Assembly: GCA_003118195.1 (NCBI GenBank)
Contig: BEXV01001829.1
Coordinates: 47,524 to 68,585, forward strand
DNA: 21,062 bases
Direction of reading: 5' to 3'
Source of the DNA: Hemicentrotus pulcherrimus
Lineage: Eukaryota; Echinodermata; Echinoidea; Camarodonta; Strongylocentrotidae
The translations under genes were made by a program, and so were the position numbers. Position 1 is the stretch's first letter; every line of letters starts with the position of its first letter. The notes beneath the pieces are model-generated. The model was given only the letters and a program-made list of their open reading frames with translations, was not told where the DNA came from and searched no databases. Positions 1-7,885 of the stretch are shown one piece after another.

Positions 1-456
1 TTTTTTCAGTGTTAAGAACAAGACGATTTTCCTTAATCCATGCCATGACTCTGTTTAATGCAACAGTTAATTTTTCTTCCACAACAGTTGCATCATTATC
101 ACTAACGGTAAGTGACGTATCGTCAGCATACATATCTATGATACCTTCAGGAGTACATTCGGGTAGACTATTAACATATATTGAAAATAAAAGGGGACCA
201 AGAATTGAACCTACATTGAATTGGGTCACTTGTTTGCGATCCCCTAAATATGATTTGAACCAATAAATAGTCATATTACTACAACCTATACAAGATAGTT
301 TATGTAGAAGTAGCTCATGGTCAACAGTATCAAAAGCCTTACGAAGATCTATGAAGGCAACTCCAGAAATGTCTTTGTTATCAATATTCAACGACCATAT
401 TTACAAGTTTTGCAAGGGCAGTAGCTGTTGAATGTTTAGGTTTAAAACCAGACTGA
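1..456 (-). mobile_element. LINE (non-LTR retrotransposon) reverse transcriptase fragment, runs off the left edge
   Basis: Read on the minus strand, this is the core of a Jockey/CR1-like reverse transcriptase. Landmarks in order are NQSGFKPKHSTATAL (about 455-410), GVAFIDLRKAFDTVDH (about 360-315), GSILGPLLF (about 215-190) and the catalytic YADDT at 116-130. The frame is open from about 385 to the window edge. It is broken near 390-394, where one extra base puts the NQSGF part out of frame, and the usual VPQ before GSILG is missing. The catalytic YADD itself is intact. This is a decayed copy whose remaining C-terminus lies outside the window. Family assignment is from remembered motif order, not from a search. 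Confidence 0.85.
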
Positions 457-459
457 TTA

Positions 460-715
460 GGTTTTCAATTTGTCAAATAATGGACTTGTTTGGGAAAAAT
501 GAGGTGAACCAGTTATTACGCAAAGGGCGTTCTTTTGTAATAATTGAAAAAGTGGATTTAGGTTTTGGCGCTGGTGCCCCCATACTAAATTACAACATGT
601 TATATACGGTAATTTTAACCAATTATAAAGCACAACAAGCGTGGAACATGGCATACATTTGTTTTCATTTTGTGTACTTTACTAACATTCCTTGTAGAAA
701 AAAAGTATTCATATG
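460..715 (-). mobile_element. LINE ORF2 C-terminal fragment, a separate piece
   Basis: On the minus strand this encodes LPYITCCNLVWG, then LLQKNALCVITGS and SPLFDKLK. That matches the region following the polymerase domain in Jockey/CR1-type LINE proteins, usually PYxxYCNxVWG, LQKKALRxIT and SPLFxKLK. The same segment recurs at about 19139-19385. It lies upstream, in transcript direction, of the polymerase fragment at 1-456, the reverse of the normal protein order. The two pieces are therefore from different copies or have been rearranged. The open part is about 460-654; farther right the similarity fades in broken frames. Confidence 0.7.
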
Positions 716-1940
716 ACGTATAATAAAATTCCTCAGACCTAAAAAACGACCAGCCCTCAAACCAACAGTATCAAGCGGCACTTTGGGGACGCTCGCCCAA
801 ACAACCCTTATCCAGCCTGTCCTTTTCTATGAGTGGCGTATTGGGTTTATCCAGTGACGGTATCATTCGCAGGGATGACTATATCGAGAAATTTGGTAAA
901 GGGTCGTTCCATCTTCTTTCCTCTTTACTTTTTACCACGTGTCTTGCAACAATCTCCATGTGATTGACATTTCTTCAGACTATATTGTAGCTACTTGCGC
1001 CCTCTCTATATTAAACAATGCCTAATCGGTGACCATTGGTCCCCCATGATCCTCTTTTTCTTATGTTGAGAGCTGAGTTGATGAGATAGCCACCTGTCCT
1101 GTGACCTTGCAGGGCCGTCTAATCCCTCCTTTAGACTAGTACAGATAAGCTTTAGAACAAGATTTATCAGCAAAATTATTATTATTACTGCTACCTTTCT
1201 TCAAATTAAAGTCAACATCTAGGTCGCTCTCAAAGGATGGAAAGCGAAAGGCCAATCATTTATTCAAAGTCAGTAATAATAACTTCAAGCCTTTTTTAAA
1301 TTACGTTTTCAGTGTCAAAACTCTTAAATAAATCGTTGCCATGACACTTTCCTTTTCTAATCAATGTTATAAAGTGCCGACGCGAGTGACAAATGAGGGA
1401 TCGTTATATTACCACTTAGCGAAGAAAAATGCAGGCGCCATTCGCACTCCAGATTATATTCGTTATACGTTTGCTATGTAGATCCAGAAAGACATCTCCA
1501 ATCAGAGTCATTCTGTGTTTCAAATTTCGATGATCATCTACGGATACCACATTGCTGAGTCGGTTTGATGTTTATCCACCAATAGATACATTTCCTACTT
1601 GACTACCAATACCTTGATTCCAGCTATCTTATCTTTGGTGCGACATGTTTACCAGTTTTTCCATCTCAATTTCGGAATCGTAATTGCATTAAGATTTAAT
1701 TCGCCACCAAATTATGAACCATCAAACGTGAACAAGTAAACCTAATAGAATACTTCTCAGTACATCATTATACTGTAGCATTTATGTTTCTTGTTTGCTA
1801 AATCGATATTCTCTTGATATCTTTTTTACATTCTCTGCAGGATTTTTGATATTTGAACGTCTCAATGCGATTCTCGAGATCAACTGTAATTAGGTTTTAA
1901 GGAGAATGACATATGTAGGTCGATTTTTTTTCTCGTAGAA
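716..1940. other. Unassigned AT-rich stretch
   Basis: No RNA gene, known element or long coding region was recognised. Two short open stretches were examined. The one at 829-963 is listed separately. Another of about 60 codons around 1403-1554 resembles nothing I know. The last part, just before 1941, shares the short string TAAGGAGAATGA with the region upstream of the intact receptor at 13980, so it may hold the decayed promoter and leader of the X1 pseudogene. Confidence 0.4.
829..963 (+). CDS. Short ORF (44 codons), possible decayed first exon of a transporter
   Basis: An ATG-initiated frame runs to TGA at 961-963. Its middle contains DDYIEKFGKGSFHLL followed by a hydrophobic stretch. This faintly recalls the N-terminus of SLC22/SV2-type major facilitator proteins, where an acidic segment and a G(K/R)xxF motif precede the first membrane helix. 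No obvious splice donor follows in a suitable place. The resemblance is by eye only. It may be chance, a decayed exon or part of a mobile element. No function is claimed. Confidence 0.2.
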   Translation: MSGVLGLSSDGIIRRDDYIEKFGKGSFHLLSSLLFTTCLATISM

Positions 1941-3303
1941 ATGGGAGGTGATCATTTTGAAGCTGGGACAGTTAGCTTCTACTGCATCTCTGGACTTCAA
2001 GCCTTTGTTTTTTACTTGATCATGCTTGGTGTTATTCACCATCAGAAAGAGCTCTAGGATTACATGCGAGTACTCCACCAATGTCTCGGATCATGCAATC
2101 TTATCATGGGCATCAACAGGAGTCTCTTGAGCATTTTTTAATTCATATATAAGACTCAGGAAGTCTGCACAATCACAAGTATGGTTTTCCCACTCATATA
2201 TCTAAAGCAGTCGTCAAAATTCACCACGACAAATTGATTGAAAGCTTACAAAGAATTTATTTTGATGGTAAGAACATACGTCTCATATTTAAACTTTACT
2301 GGTAGCAGACAGCTGCCATCAAAATTAACAATGAAATTACAGGTTACACAAAAATCAAAAGAGGAGTACTTCAAGGGTGCTTAATGTCCCCATCTCTGTT
2401 TAACTTAATTGTGCACATAGTTGTTATTCAGGGAAATTTCAGATATGAAAAGTGTTAGTATTTGGGGTGTAAATAATATTAATTTACGTTAAGCTGAAGA
2501 CACTGTACTTTGCGCAGAAAAAATGAAGCAGATTTACTACATGCATTGGATATTGTAAATGTCAAAAGTGAAGAGTTTGGTTTAAGCATGAATGTCAAGA
2601 AAACTAAGTCAATGATTTTTTGGTAAAATAGAGAATAAGCCTAGAATATGTTTGAAACTCGATGTACATATCATGGAGCAGGTTAGTAATTACATCTAGG
2701 TCAAAATATCACAAATAAAAAGAAGGATAGAAATTGCTCGGAATACATTTATGGCAATGAAAGAATTATTCACAAAATAGAAAGGAGAAATTTGCGCTTA
2801 GGTTGAGACTAGTAAACTGTTATATGTGGTCCGTCCAATAATGTATGGAGCAGAAACATGGAAAATAAGCTAAGCCATGGAAACTGGAATAACATCTTTT
2901 GAAATGTAGATTTACAGAAGGATGATGAAAATATCCTGAAAACGAATGAAAACCAACAAAGAAAACGTAAAAAGTTCATGTGTAAACGGCGCCAAAATTG
3001 ATGGTATGGACCAAAAACTTGCTCAGGCGCGAAATCGAGCCGACCTGAATATTGGTTGCAACGCGGTACGTCGACAGAGGAGACGATTCAAAGGATATGG
3101 TAACGATTCTCATTGTAACGTGTTCTTTCGGCATCGCATGGGTACCTTATCTTTTCCATGGCATCAGCATGTATACCAAATTGAAAACTATTTGTGAGTT
3201 CTTCCCATTGAGTAATACCTGGATACAGCCCATTGTGTACTTGTTGACGAATCCTGAAGGGAGGAGGCTTTTCTTGCAGTTTGCCGAGGTGTTGCCGAGC
3301 TAA
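1941..3303 (+). pseudogene. Receptor pseudogene X1: 7TM receptor split by a LINE
   Basis: This is a rhodopsin-class receptor relic in two parts. Positions 1941-2200, from ATG, encode TM1 to TM3 (HHQKEL, DYMRVLHQ, CTITSMVFPLIY), with nonsense codons at 2055-2057 (TAG) and 2139-2141 (TAA). A LINE fills about 2201-2985. The receptor resumes near 2988 with intracellular loop 3, then TM6 (CSFGIAWVPYLF), TM7 (WIQPIVYLLTNPEG) and a stop at 3301-3303. TM3 after the FPLIY point, TM4 and TM5 are missing. Compared with X2, a 4-base deletion near 3075 puts loop 3 out of frame with TM6. TM7 carries QPIVY like the intact paralogs. It corresponds to X2 in block II and is clearly non-functional. Confidence 0.88.
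2201..2985 (+). mobile_element. LINE fragment inserted in receptor pseudogene X1
   Basis: The plus strand encodes, in broken frames, HDKLIESLQRI (from about 2230), QTAAIKINNEITGYTKIKRG, GVLQGCLMSPSLFNL (about 2363-2407), GLSMNVKKTKSMIFW (about 2580-2624) and a tail like RRMMKIS..K.TNKE (about 2910-2965). This order fits the endonuclease-reverse-transcriptase LINE type with GVRQGC and NVKKTK motifs, a different lineage from the Jockey/CR1-like pieces at both window ends. The catalytic YADD has become stop-A-E-D at 2490-2501, and further stops and frameshifts are present. Both ends of the element are missing and no target duplication or poly-A tail was seen. It replaces roughly 440 bp of receptor sequence. 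Confidence 0.85.
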
Positions 3304-3579
3304 TGATGAGCAATTGAACTGAAATAATACAATTTCGAAATATTTAGCTTTGTTATCGTTAATAGCACAAGTTCGTACATGGCTGAAAATCTTAAACAGG
3401 GAAACAAAATAATGTGTTATGAACGAATTTCCATATTATTGATGTGGCTCAGAATAATGAACGATTAAAGGGCTCGCTGTAATTGTTTTTTTTTTAAATA
3501 ATAATTATATATAGGTATTTTAAAACTGATGCTGATGGGCACCATATTCTGATGAATCATTAAACCAGATCACATTTAC
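3304..3579. other. 3' flank of pseudogene X1
   Basis: Non-coding. From about 3374 it aligns with 12678-12890, the 3' flank of X2: shared strings include ACATGGCTGA, GAATTTCC, the CACCATATTC segment and GAATCATTAAA. The alignment stops near 3570-3579, where sequence belonging to the interior of the Y1 receptor begins abruptly. Confidence 0.65.
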
Positions 3580-3885
3580 AGACCACAAAAAGGACACGGT
3601 CCCAACGTAATGAAACACCCGAATCGCCAATGAAAGAGGGGTGTTAAAGGACTCACCACAGTCCTTCTACTCATAGGGTCTTTCTACATCGTGTGGATAT
3701 CCTTCATATCGTTTTGCTCGATATAATGGAACCCTCACGATCTCGCCATCTTTAATAAATTCGCAGTCAGCAGTGCATGGGTTCAACCCATAGTATACAT
3801 GTTGACAAAACCCGAACCCGCAGCAAGGAGGATATGTTTGAAGACTCTTCGGTGTAACAGAGGAGCCCGGCCTTTGAATGTCTGG
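3580..3885 (+). pseudogene. Receptor pseudogene Y1: C-terminal third only
   Basis: A copy of the last third of gene Y2 in a single frame: the end of intracellular loop 3 (RPQKGHGPN), TM6 (LLLIGSFYIVWISFISF), TM7 (WVQPIVYMLTKPE) and the C-terminal tail (CLKTLRCNRGARP). It has in-frame stops at 3631-3633 and 3724-3726, two extra codons after KPE, and its original stop has mutated to TGG at 3883-3885. TM1 to TM5 and the promoter are gone. The 5' boundary joins directly to the 3' flank of X1, so a deletion of about 1.8 kb relative to block II explains it. Like Y2 it has serine at the usual TM6 proline position. Confidence 0.88.
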
Positions 3886-4833
3886 CATTGTGTAACTTTG
3901 GTTTTTGTATCAATAGTTGTATAACACAGTATGACCCTACGCAATACACATCCAGTGATTCAAATATATTAAACAATTATGTTTTGTGTACCAAGTAATA
4001 ACATTTAACCGTTTATATGTATATAGGCAGAGGCAATTTGCATTACATTATTTAAAACACGAAGTGGAAGAATTGATACACCATATTCAATAGCCTGATG
4101 GTGATGGGTGCTAAACTACAATGGTTCTATTAAAAATACATAAAAAGTTTTTAATCAGCTTTACGATGCATGGTTATATAACGCAATCACCTCTTTCGTT
4201 GATCTAATCAATGAAGCTATGACGAATTTCCAAATGAAGAAGAACATTTTTACAATAAATTTTTTTACAAATAATTGTTCTTTACTGTCCCATCGAGAGG
4301 CGGTGTCATACATGTTTTGTATCATAATGGGTTTACCCTTTTATTAAACAAGTAACTCATAATAAATTACAATAAACAATAACGTTTACAATGCGGCATC
4401 AACTTAGTGAACTGACGGGACACGATTCAATTACTATATCGAAAAGTACTGTCATCATGAAAGAAAGACCCTATCCGTCTACTATAAGTGCGTTCCATAA
4501 GAAAAAACTAAACCGAGAATTATCGATGTTTTATCATAACTTAGTCACATTTATAATAAATAAATGACACATATTGACACAATGACAAAAAGCTTAGACC
4601 CTCCCCTTTAATTTGATGCAACTCATATGATGCATATTTCACACATGAGTGATTAAAATCAATTTGAAGAGGGGAAACCAAAAAGACATTTAGGGGAAGG
4701 TATCTGAATTTCAAAGAAAAAAAAAATAACATTTATAAAAAGTTGAGATTCTGCCCTTTTATATGACACCTCAATCAGGAAAATTGAGCAAAATTGACAA
4801 AGTTCTGTTGGTTTAAATGAGTGCTTGAATTTC
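3886..4833. other. 3' flank of Y1 and spacer
   Basis: No gene is seen. Positions 3886-3990 align with the 3' flank of Y2 just after 15008 (GTATCAATAGTTGTATAACA in both). About 4345-4505 aligns with about 15228-15390 (shared AATAAACAATAACG and GTCTACTAT segments). Between and after these parts the sequence is AT-rich and unassigned. Confidence 0.6.
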
Positions 4834-5049
4834 CATAATTTTATCAAACGAGCTCGTTTTCATTGGCTGCCTGCAGTAGCAACAACCGGAATCGACAGCA
4901 GACTTAACTCCGTTTCGTTGACAATCAGCCATGCATAAAGTCTTTCGTCAACGGCTGATTGTCAACGAGACGGAGTAAAGTCTTTTGTCAATTCTGCTTG
5001 TTGCTACGGCAGGCAGCCAGTGAAAACGAGTTCGTTTGATAAAATTATG
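4834..5049. repeat. 216-bp near-perfect hairpin (foldback or MITE-like element)
   Basis: Two 97-bp arms, 4834-4930 and 4953-5049, are inverted copies matching at about 87 of 97 positions by hand count, separated by a 22-bp loop (4931-4952). The outer ends read CATAATTTTATCAAACGA and its complement. There is no coding capacity, and I see no clear target-site duplication in the immediate flanks. The structure fits a non-autonomous foldback or MITE-type DNA element; a structured regulatory RNA is possible but unsupported. Confidence 0.85.
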
Positions 5050-5543
5050 TTAGCTTAGTTTAATAAACTAAACTAATCTTAACTAAACTATTAAATAGCC
5101 AATACTATAAAGGAATCATAATGAAAAGAGAGAATGACTTGCAATAGAGATAGAAAAGATAGAGAGAAAGATGGAAGACTGTTGAATTCCAAAATACCAG
5201 ACAACTGTTGACATTAGAAGACATGGTTATGACGCCAGGTCTCGGACCATAGTGGTTTAATACATAACATACATAAAATGAACATAGAATACAATTAAGA
5301 TTAGATCTATGAAAAGGCTAGTCAATTACATTACCATACGTTTCTTACATCGCAGTGGATTATGATATCAACGCTAACCTTGGTGCTCAGGAATGATTTA
5401 TGTACACCTAGACTCAGAATTCTCATTAACTAAATTGCTTGTCAAATTGACAAACTATCCGAAGTCATATCGCCCAGTATCGTGAACAGCTAAGGACGTA
5501 CACAATTATAAGCAGTGTCGTTTTTAGGTTGAGACAGCAAAAA
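5050..5543. other. Spacer upstream of the block I tandem array
   Basis: No gene is seen. From about 5325 the sequence aligns with 15910-16134 in block II (shared ACTCAGAATTCTCA, CAAATTG, GTATCGTGAACAG and AAACACGAAACTGAATTCGA), so it belongs to the duplicated block. About 5050-5325 is AT-rich and unassigned. Confidence 0.55.
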
Positions 5544-5925
5544 CACGAAACTGAATTCGAACTGCACCACGAATCATCGGATTCTTTCCGCCGACAAGAC
5601 GTGGTTCCAGGATATCGTTAAGATTGGTGTGCTTATTAATGTCCTCTGACTCTTCTAAATTTTAGAACTACACGAAACTGAATTTGAAATGCAGCACGAA
5701 TCATCGGATTCTTTCCGCCGACAAGACGTGGTTATAGGATTTCGTTAAGATTGGTGTGCTTCTTAATGTCCTCTGACTCTTCTGAATTTTGGAACAAAAC
5801 GAACCTGAATTTAAACTGTAGCACGAAATATCGGAATTTCTTCGCCGACAAGACGTGGTTCCAGAATTTCATAAGATTGGTGTGCTTCTCAATGTCCTCT
5901 AACTCTTCCGAAATTTGGAACATTT
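5544..5925. repeat. Three tandem copies of a ~127-bp repeat upstream of gene Z1
   Basis: Repeat starts fall at 5544, 5671 and 5798 (marked by ACGAAACTGAAT or its variant), giving a 127-bp period. Each unit holds the conserved core GCCGACAAGACGTGG followed by GATTGGTGTGCTTCT and CTCTGACTCTTCTGAA-like strings. A partial fourth copy of the second half lies at about 6166-6215, closer to the gene. Units are diverged by point changes and sit 330-710 bp before the Z1 start. Open frames running through them are an effect of the periodicity and are not counted as genes. Related units occur before gene Z2. Confidence 0.88.
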
Positions 5926-6257
5926 TTTTTATTGAAAATCGAAATCAAATTTTGCGTTTGCCAAACGGTTTTCAAAATAACACTCAGTCTATTCGGGAAA
6001 ACGAGTATGGTAAAACGGGTCACTCACAGGTCTTTAATTTTTCGAGGCACTTCTTGATCGTTTGAAGCGCATGTTTGGGAGGTAGGGCGTCAATATTACA
6101 CCATATCACAGACATTGATTACACGTAGGGCCGTGCATCTCAGATTTAACATTGTTAAACGATCCACTTAAGATTGGAGTGCTTCTAAATCTGCTATCAC
6201 GCTTCTGAATTGTGTCTGTAAAAGGAGGATCTCACCAAATCAACATTCATTTTGAAC
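5926..6257 (+). promoter_or_regulatory. Presumed promoter and leader region of gene Z1
   Basis: Between the 127-bp array and the Z1 start lies about 330 bp. The proximal 90 bp (about 6166-6257) matches the Z2 leader, including GGAGG and CAACATTCATTTTGAAC. About 240 bp (5926-6165) has no counterpart before Z2, so it was inserted here or lost there. No convincing TATA box is seen. Promoter function is inferred from position only. Confidence 0.35.
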
Positions 6258-7277
6258 ATGGCGACTGCACCATCTGGAGCGGAGAACGCGACTGACGACA
6301 TAACAAGACACCAAAGTGATCTTGAAGTTGTGATTTTGTGCTTTTACTCTATAACGATTGCCATGTCCATATGTTTCAATTGTATCGCACTAGTCGTGAT
6401 CCATAACCAAAAAGAGCTTCAGGACTACATGAAAATCCTTTACCAAATTCTTGCCACGTCGAATTTTGTCTTGAGCATCAGTTGGAGCGTCTGGACTGTC
6501 TTATGGCTGTTATATGCCAATAAACAGACTTGTACAGTCATTAGTATGACTCTCCCTTTTGTATATTTCACTTCGCTTTCCTCCGTAATGATCTGTTTGT
6601 CTGGAATCAGTTTGAACCTCTATCTTCTGGTGACAAAGCCGCTGAGATATCACACGATCCTCACTAGGAAAAGATTTTTCTTTTCATTGGCATCCAAGTA
6701 CCTTCTGACCTTCGTGGCACATGTGATCTATCTACCTTTTCCCAATTCTCCATTCATAAGAGACGCAATTAAAGATTGCCTGGGTCGTGAAATCTCTTCA
6801 TGGAAGACAGCAGTGGATACATTCTACACCGTTTTTCCTGTATATGTAACTCTGATCTTCATCACACTGATTTACGTTCGTCTGCTCCTCATCGTGCGTC
6901 AGAAGATGAAAGTAGTTGTCAATAGTGTAAAGATCGTCCGACTTAACAGCACTGTAAAGGAAGTCGGTATCGAGAATGATGTAGGTGGTGGTTGTCAAGA
7001 AGTTGATCAGCCGCAGAATAGGGTCGGTGTAAACCCTGATGAAAACCTTTATCGTCCACCACAAGCGCGGTTGAAAGGGCTCTTTACCGTCATTTTGATT
7101 ACGGGGTCTTTCTACATCGTGTGGATACCGTACATAATTCTCTACACAAGTTCAAATTTCATCCTTATCCTGGACTTGGTTGCAGGTAGCAGCACGTGGG
7201 TTCAGCCGATTATTTATCTGCTCACCAACCCCGAAGCCAGGAAACTATGCTGGAAATTTGTCAATTTGAACAAATAG
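6258..7277 (+). CDS. Intact intronless rhodopsin-class 7TM receptor Z1 (339 aa)
   Basis: A cell-surface receptor expected to sit in the plasma membrane. The start is the ATG at 6258 (AACATGG context), shared with Z2; an upstream in-frame TTG is not used. The N-terminus has a glycosylation sequon at N10. Helices, roughly: TM1 22-48 with N41; TM2 58-84; TM3 92-125; TM4 139-160; TM5 186-214 with P194; TM6 272-298 with FYIVWIPY; TM7 303-324. C92 and C174 can form the usual TM3 to loop 2 disulfide. Oddities: DRY is replaced by NLY (120-122), NPxxY by QPIIY (316-320), there is no TM4 tryptophan, and the TM2 aspartate is N69. Identity to Z2 is about 74 percent without gaps. G-protein coupling by a standard mechanism is uncertain; ligand unknown. 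A diverging chemoreceptor is plausible from the tandem context. Confidence 0.93.
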   Translation: MATAPSGAENATDDITRHQSDLEVVILCFYSITIAMSICFNCIALVVIHNQKELQDYMKILYQILATSNFVLSISWSVWTVLWLLYANKQTCTVISMTLPFVYFTSLSSVMICLSGISLNLYLLVTKPLRYHTILTRKRFFFSLASKYLLTFVAHVIYLPFPNSPFIRDAIKDCLGREISSWKTAVDTFYTVFPVYVTLIFITLIYVRLLLIVRQKMKVVVNSVKIVRLNSTVKEVGIENDVGGGCQEVDQPQNRVGVNPDENLYRPPQARLKGLFTVILITGSFYIVWIPYIILYTSSNFILILDLVAGSSTWVQPIIYLLTNPEARKLCWKFVNLNK

Positions 7278-7750
7278 TAGAAGAGTGTAATTAACCAGGA
7301 ACTATTAGCATCTGACTTCTTGTTATCAATTATTTTTTCAAATTATACTTTCACCTTTAATCTTTACATTGTTTGCTCTTTTCAATTAAGTATTGTGTTT
7401 AAAATCTTCTTGTTTTGTAATATCTTTTTAACCGGTGTAATTAAGTTATTGTAGCTATTCCAATGTTATGTAAGATATATGTTTGATATTTGTTAAGCGC
7501 ATAGAGATGGCAAATATTAAACTTTTCTTTTTACCAAAGATTAATAATATATAATAATTAATAACTAATGTTTTCAACAGGACTCGTAGTACCCATATTG
7601 TCATGCTGCCATCTAGTGGAAAATACATGTTTTATGTTATAGCAATTGGAGGAAAATTTATGTTGACTGAACTGAAGTATGTTGGATAATAGACGCCTGC
7701 ATCTTTGTATCATTAATTGAGTATATATCAAGTGTATCCGTTTACTATAT
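7278..7750. other. 3' flank of gene Z1
   Basis: About 7290-7430 aligns with the Z2 3' flank at 17480-17605 (CTTTTAATCTT, AAGTATTGT and TTTAAAATCTTCT in both), marking the right part of the duplicated block. A candidate polyadenylation hexamer ATTAAA lies at 7516-7521. The remainder is AT-rich with no gene seen. Confidence 0.6.
7516..7521 (+). promoter_or_regulatory. Candidate polyadenylation signal for gene Z1
   Basis: ATTAAA, the commonest variant of the AATAAA signal, lies about 240 bp after the Z1 stop codon and is followed by a T-rich stretch. The sequence is AT-rich, so a chance match is quite possible. Confidence 0.3.
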
Positions 7751-7885
7751 CAAAGAAAAAGGTGAGTTCTGGTCATTCGATTGCATTGTGAAAGAAAAGA
7801 TGTGGAATGGATCAGAAAAAAGTTGATAATGTAGCATGTAGGTATTAGTGTGTACTGAAAGGTTCTGGAGTCATCAAAATTAATT
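7751..7885 (+). repeat. Dispersed inverted repeat, left arm
   Basis: About 135 bp matching the reverse complement of 10167-10301. Shared strings include GAGTTCTGGTCAT, CGATTGCATTGTG, GATCAGAAA, GTTGAT and GTGTACTG. It has stops in all useful frames. It may be an old non-autonomous mobile element or a remnant of a duplicated exon; its identity is not known. Confidence 0.7.

Noticed and set aside
432..716. Plus-strand open frame near the left edge
   Set aside because: Antisense to the LINE fragment, which gives a recognisable protein in the other direction.
2946..3197. Open frame with MDQKL and NRADLN, also seen at 12573-12866
   Set aside because: It first looked like receptor loop 3, but the true receptor frame is another one that links TTVIY and GDDSKD to TM6; the shared peptide only reflects DNA similarity of X1 and X2.
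5751..6065. 104-codon plus-strand open frame across the 127-bp array
   Set aside because: It is produced by the repeat units and ends in unrelated sequence; the units are diverged and not conserved as protein in block II.
6252..6257. Upstream in-frame TTG as start of Z1
   Set aside because: The ATG at 6258 matches the Z2 start residue for residue and has a good context; TTG initiation is not expected in an animal nuclear gene.
6798..7064. Minus-strand open frame inside Z1
   Set aside because: Antisense shadow of a strongly supported receptor gene; no independent features.
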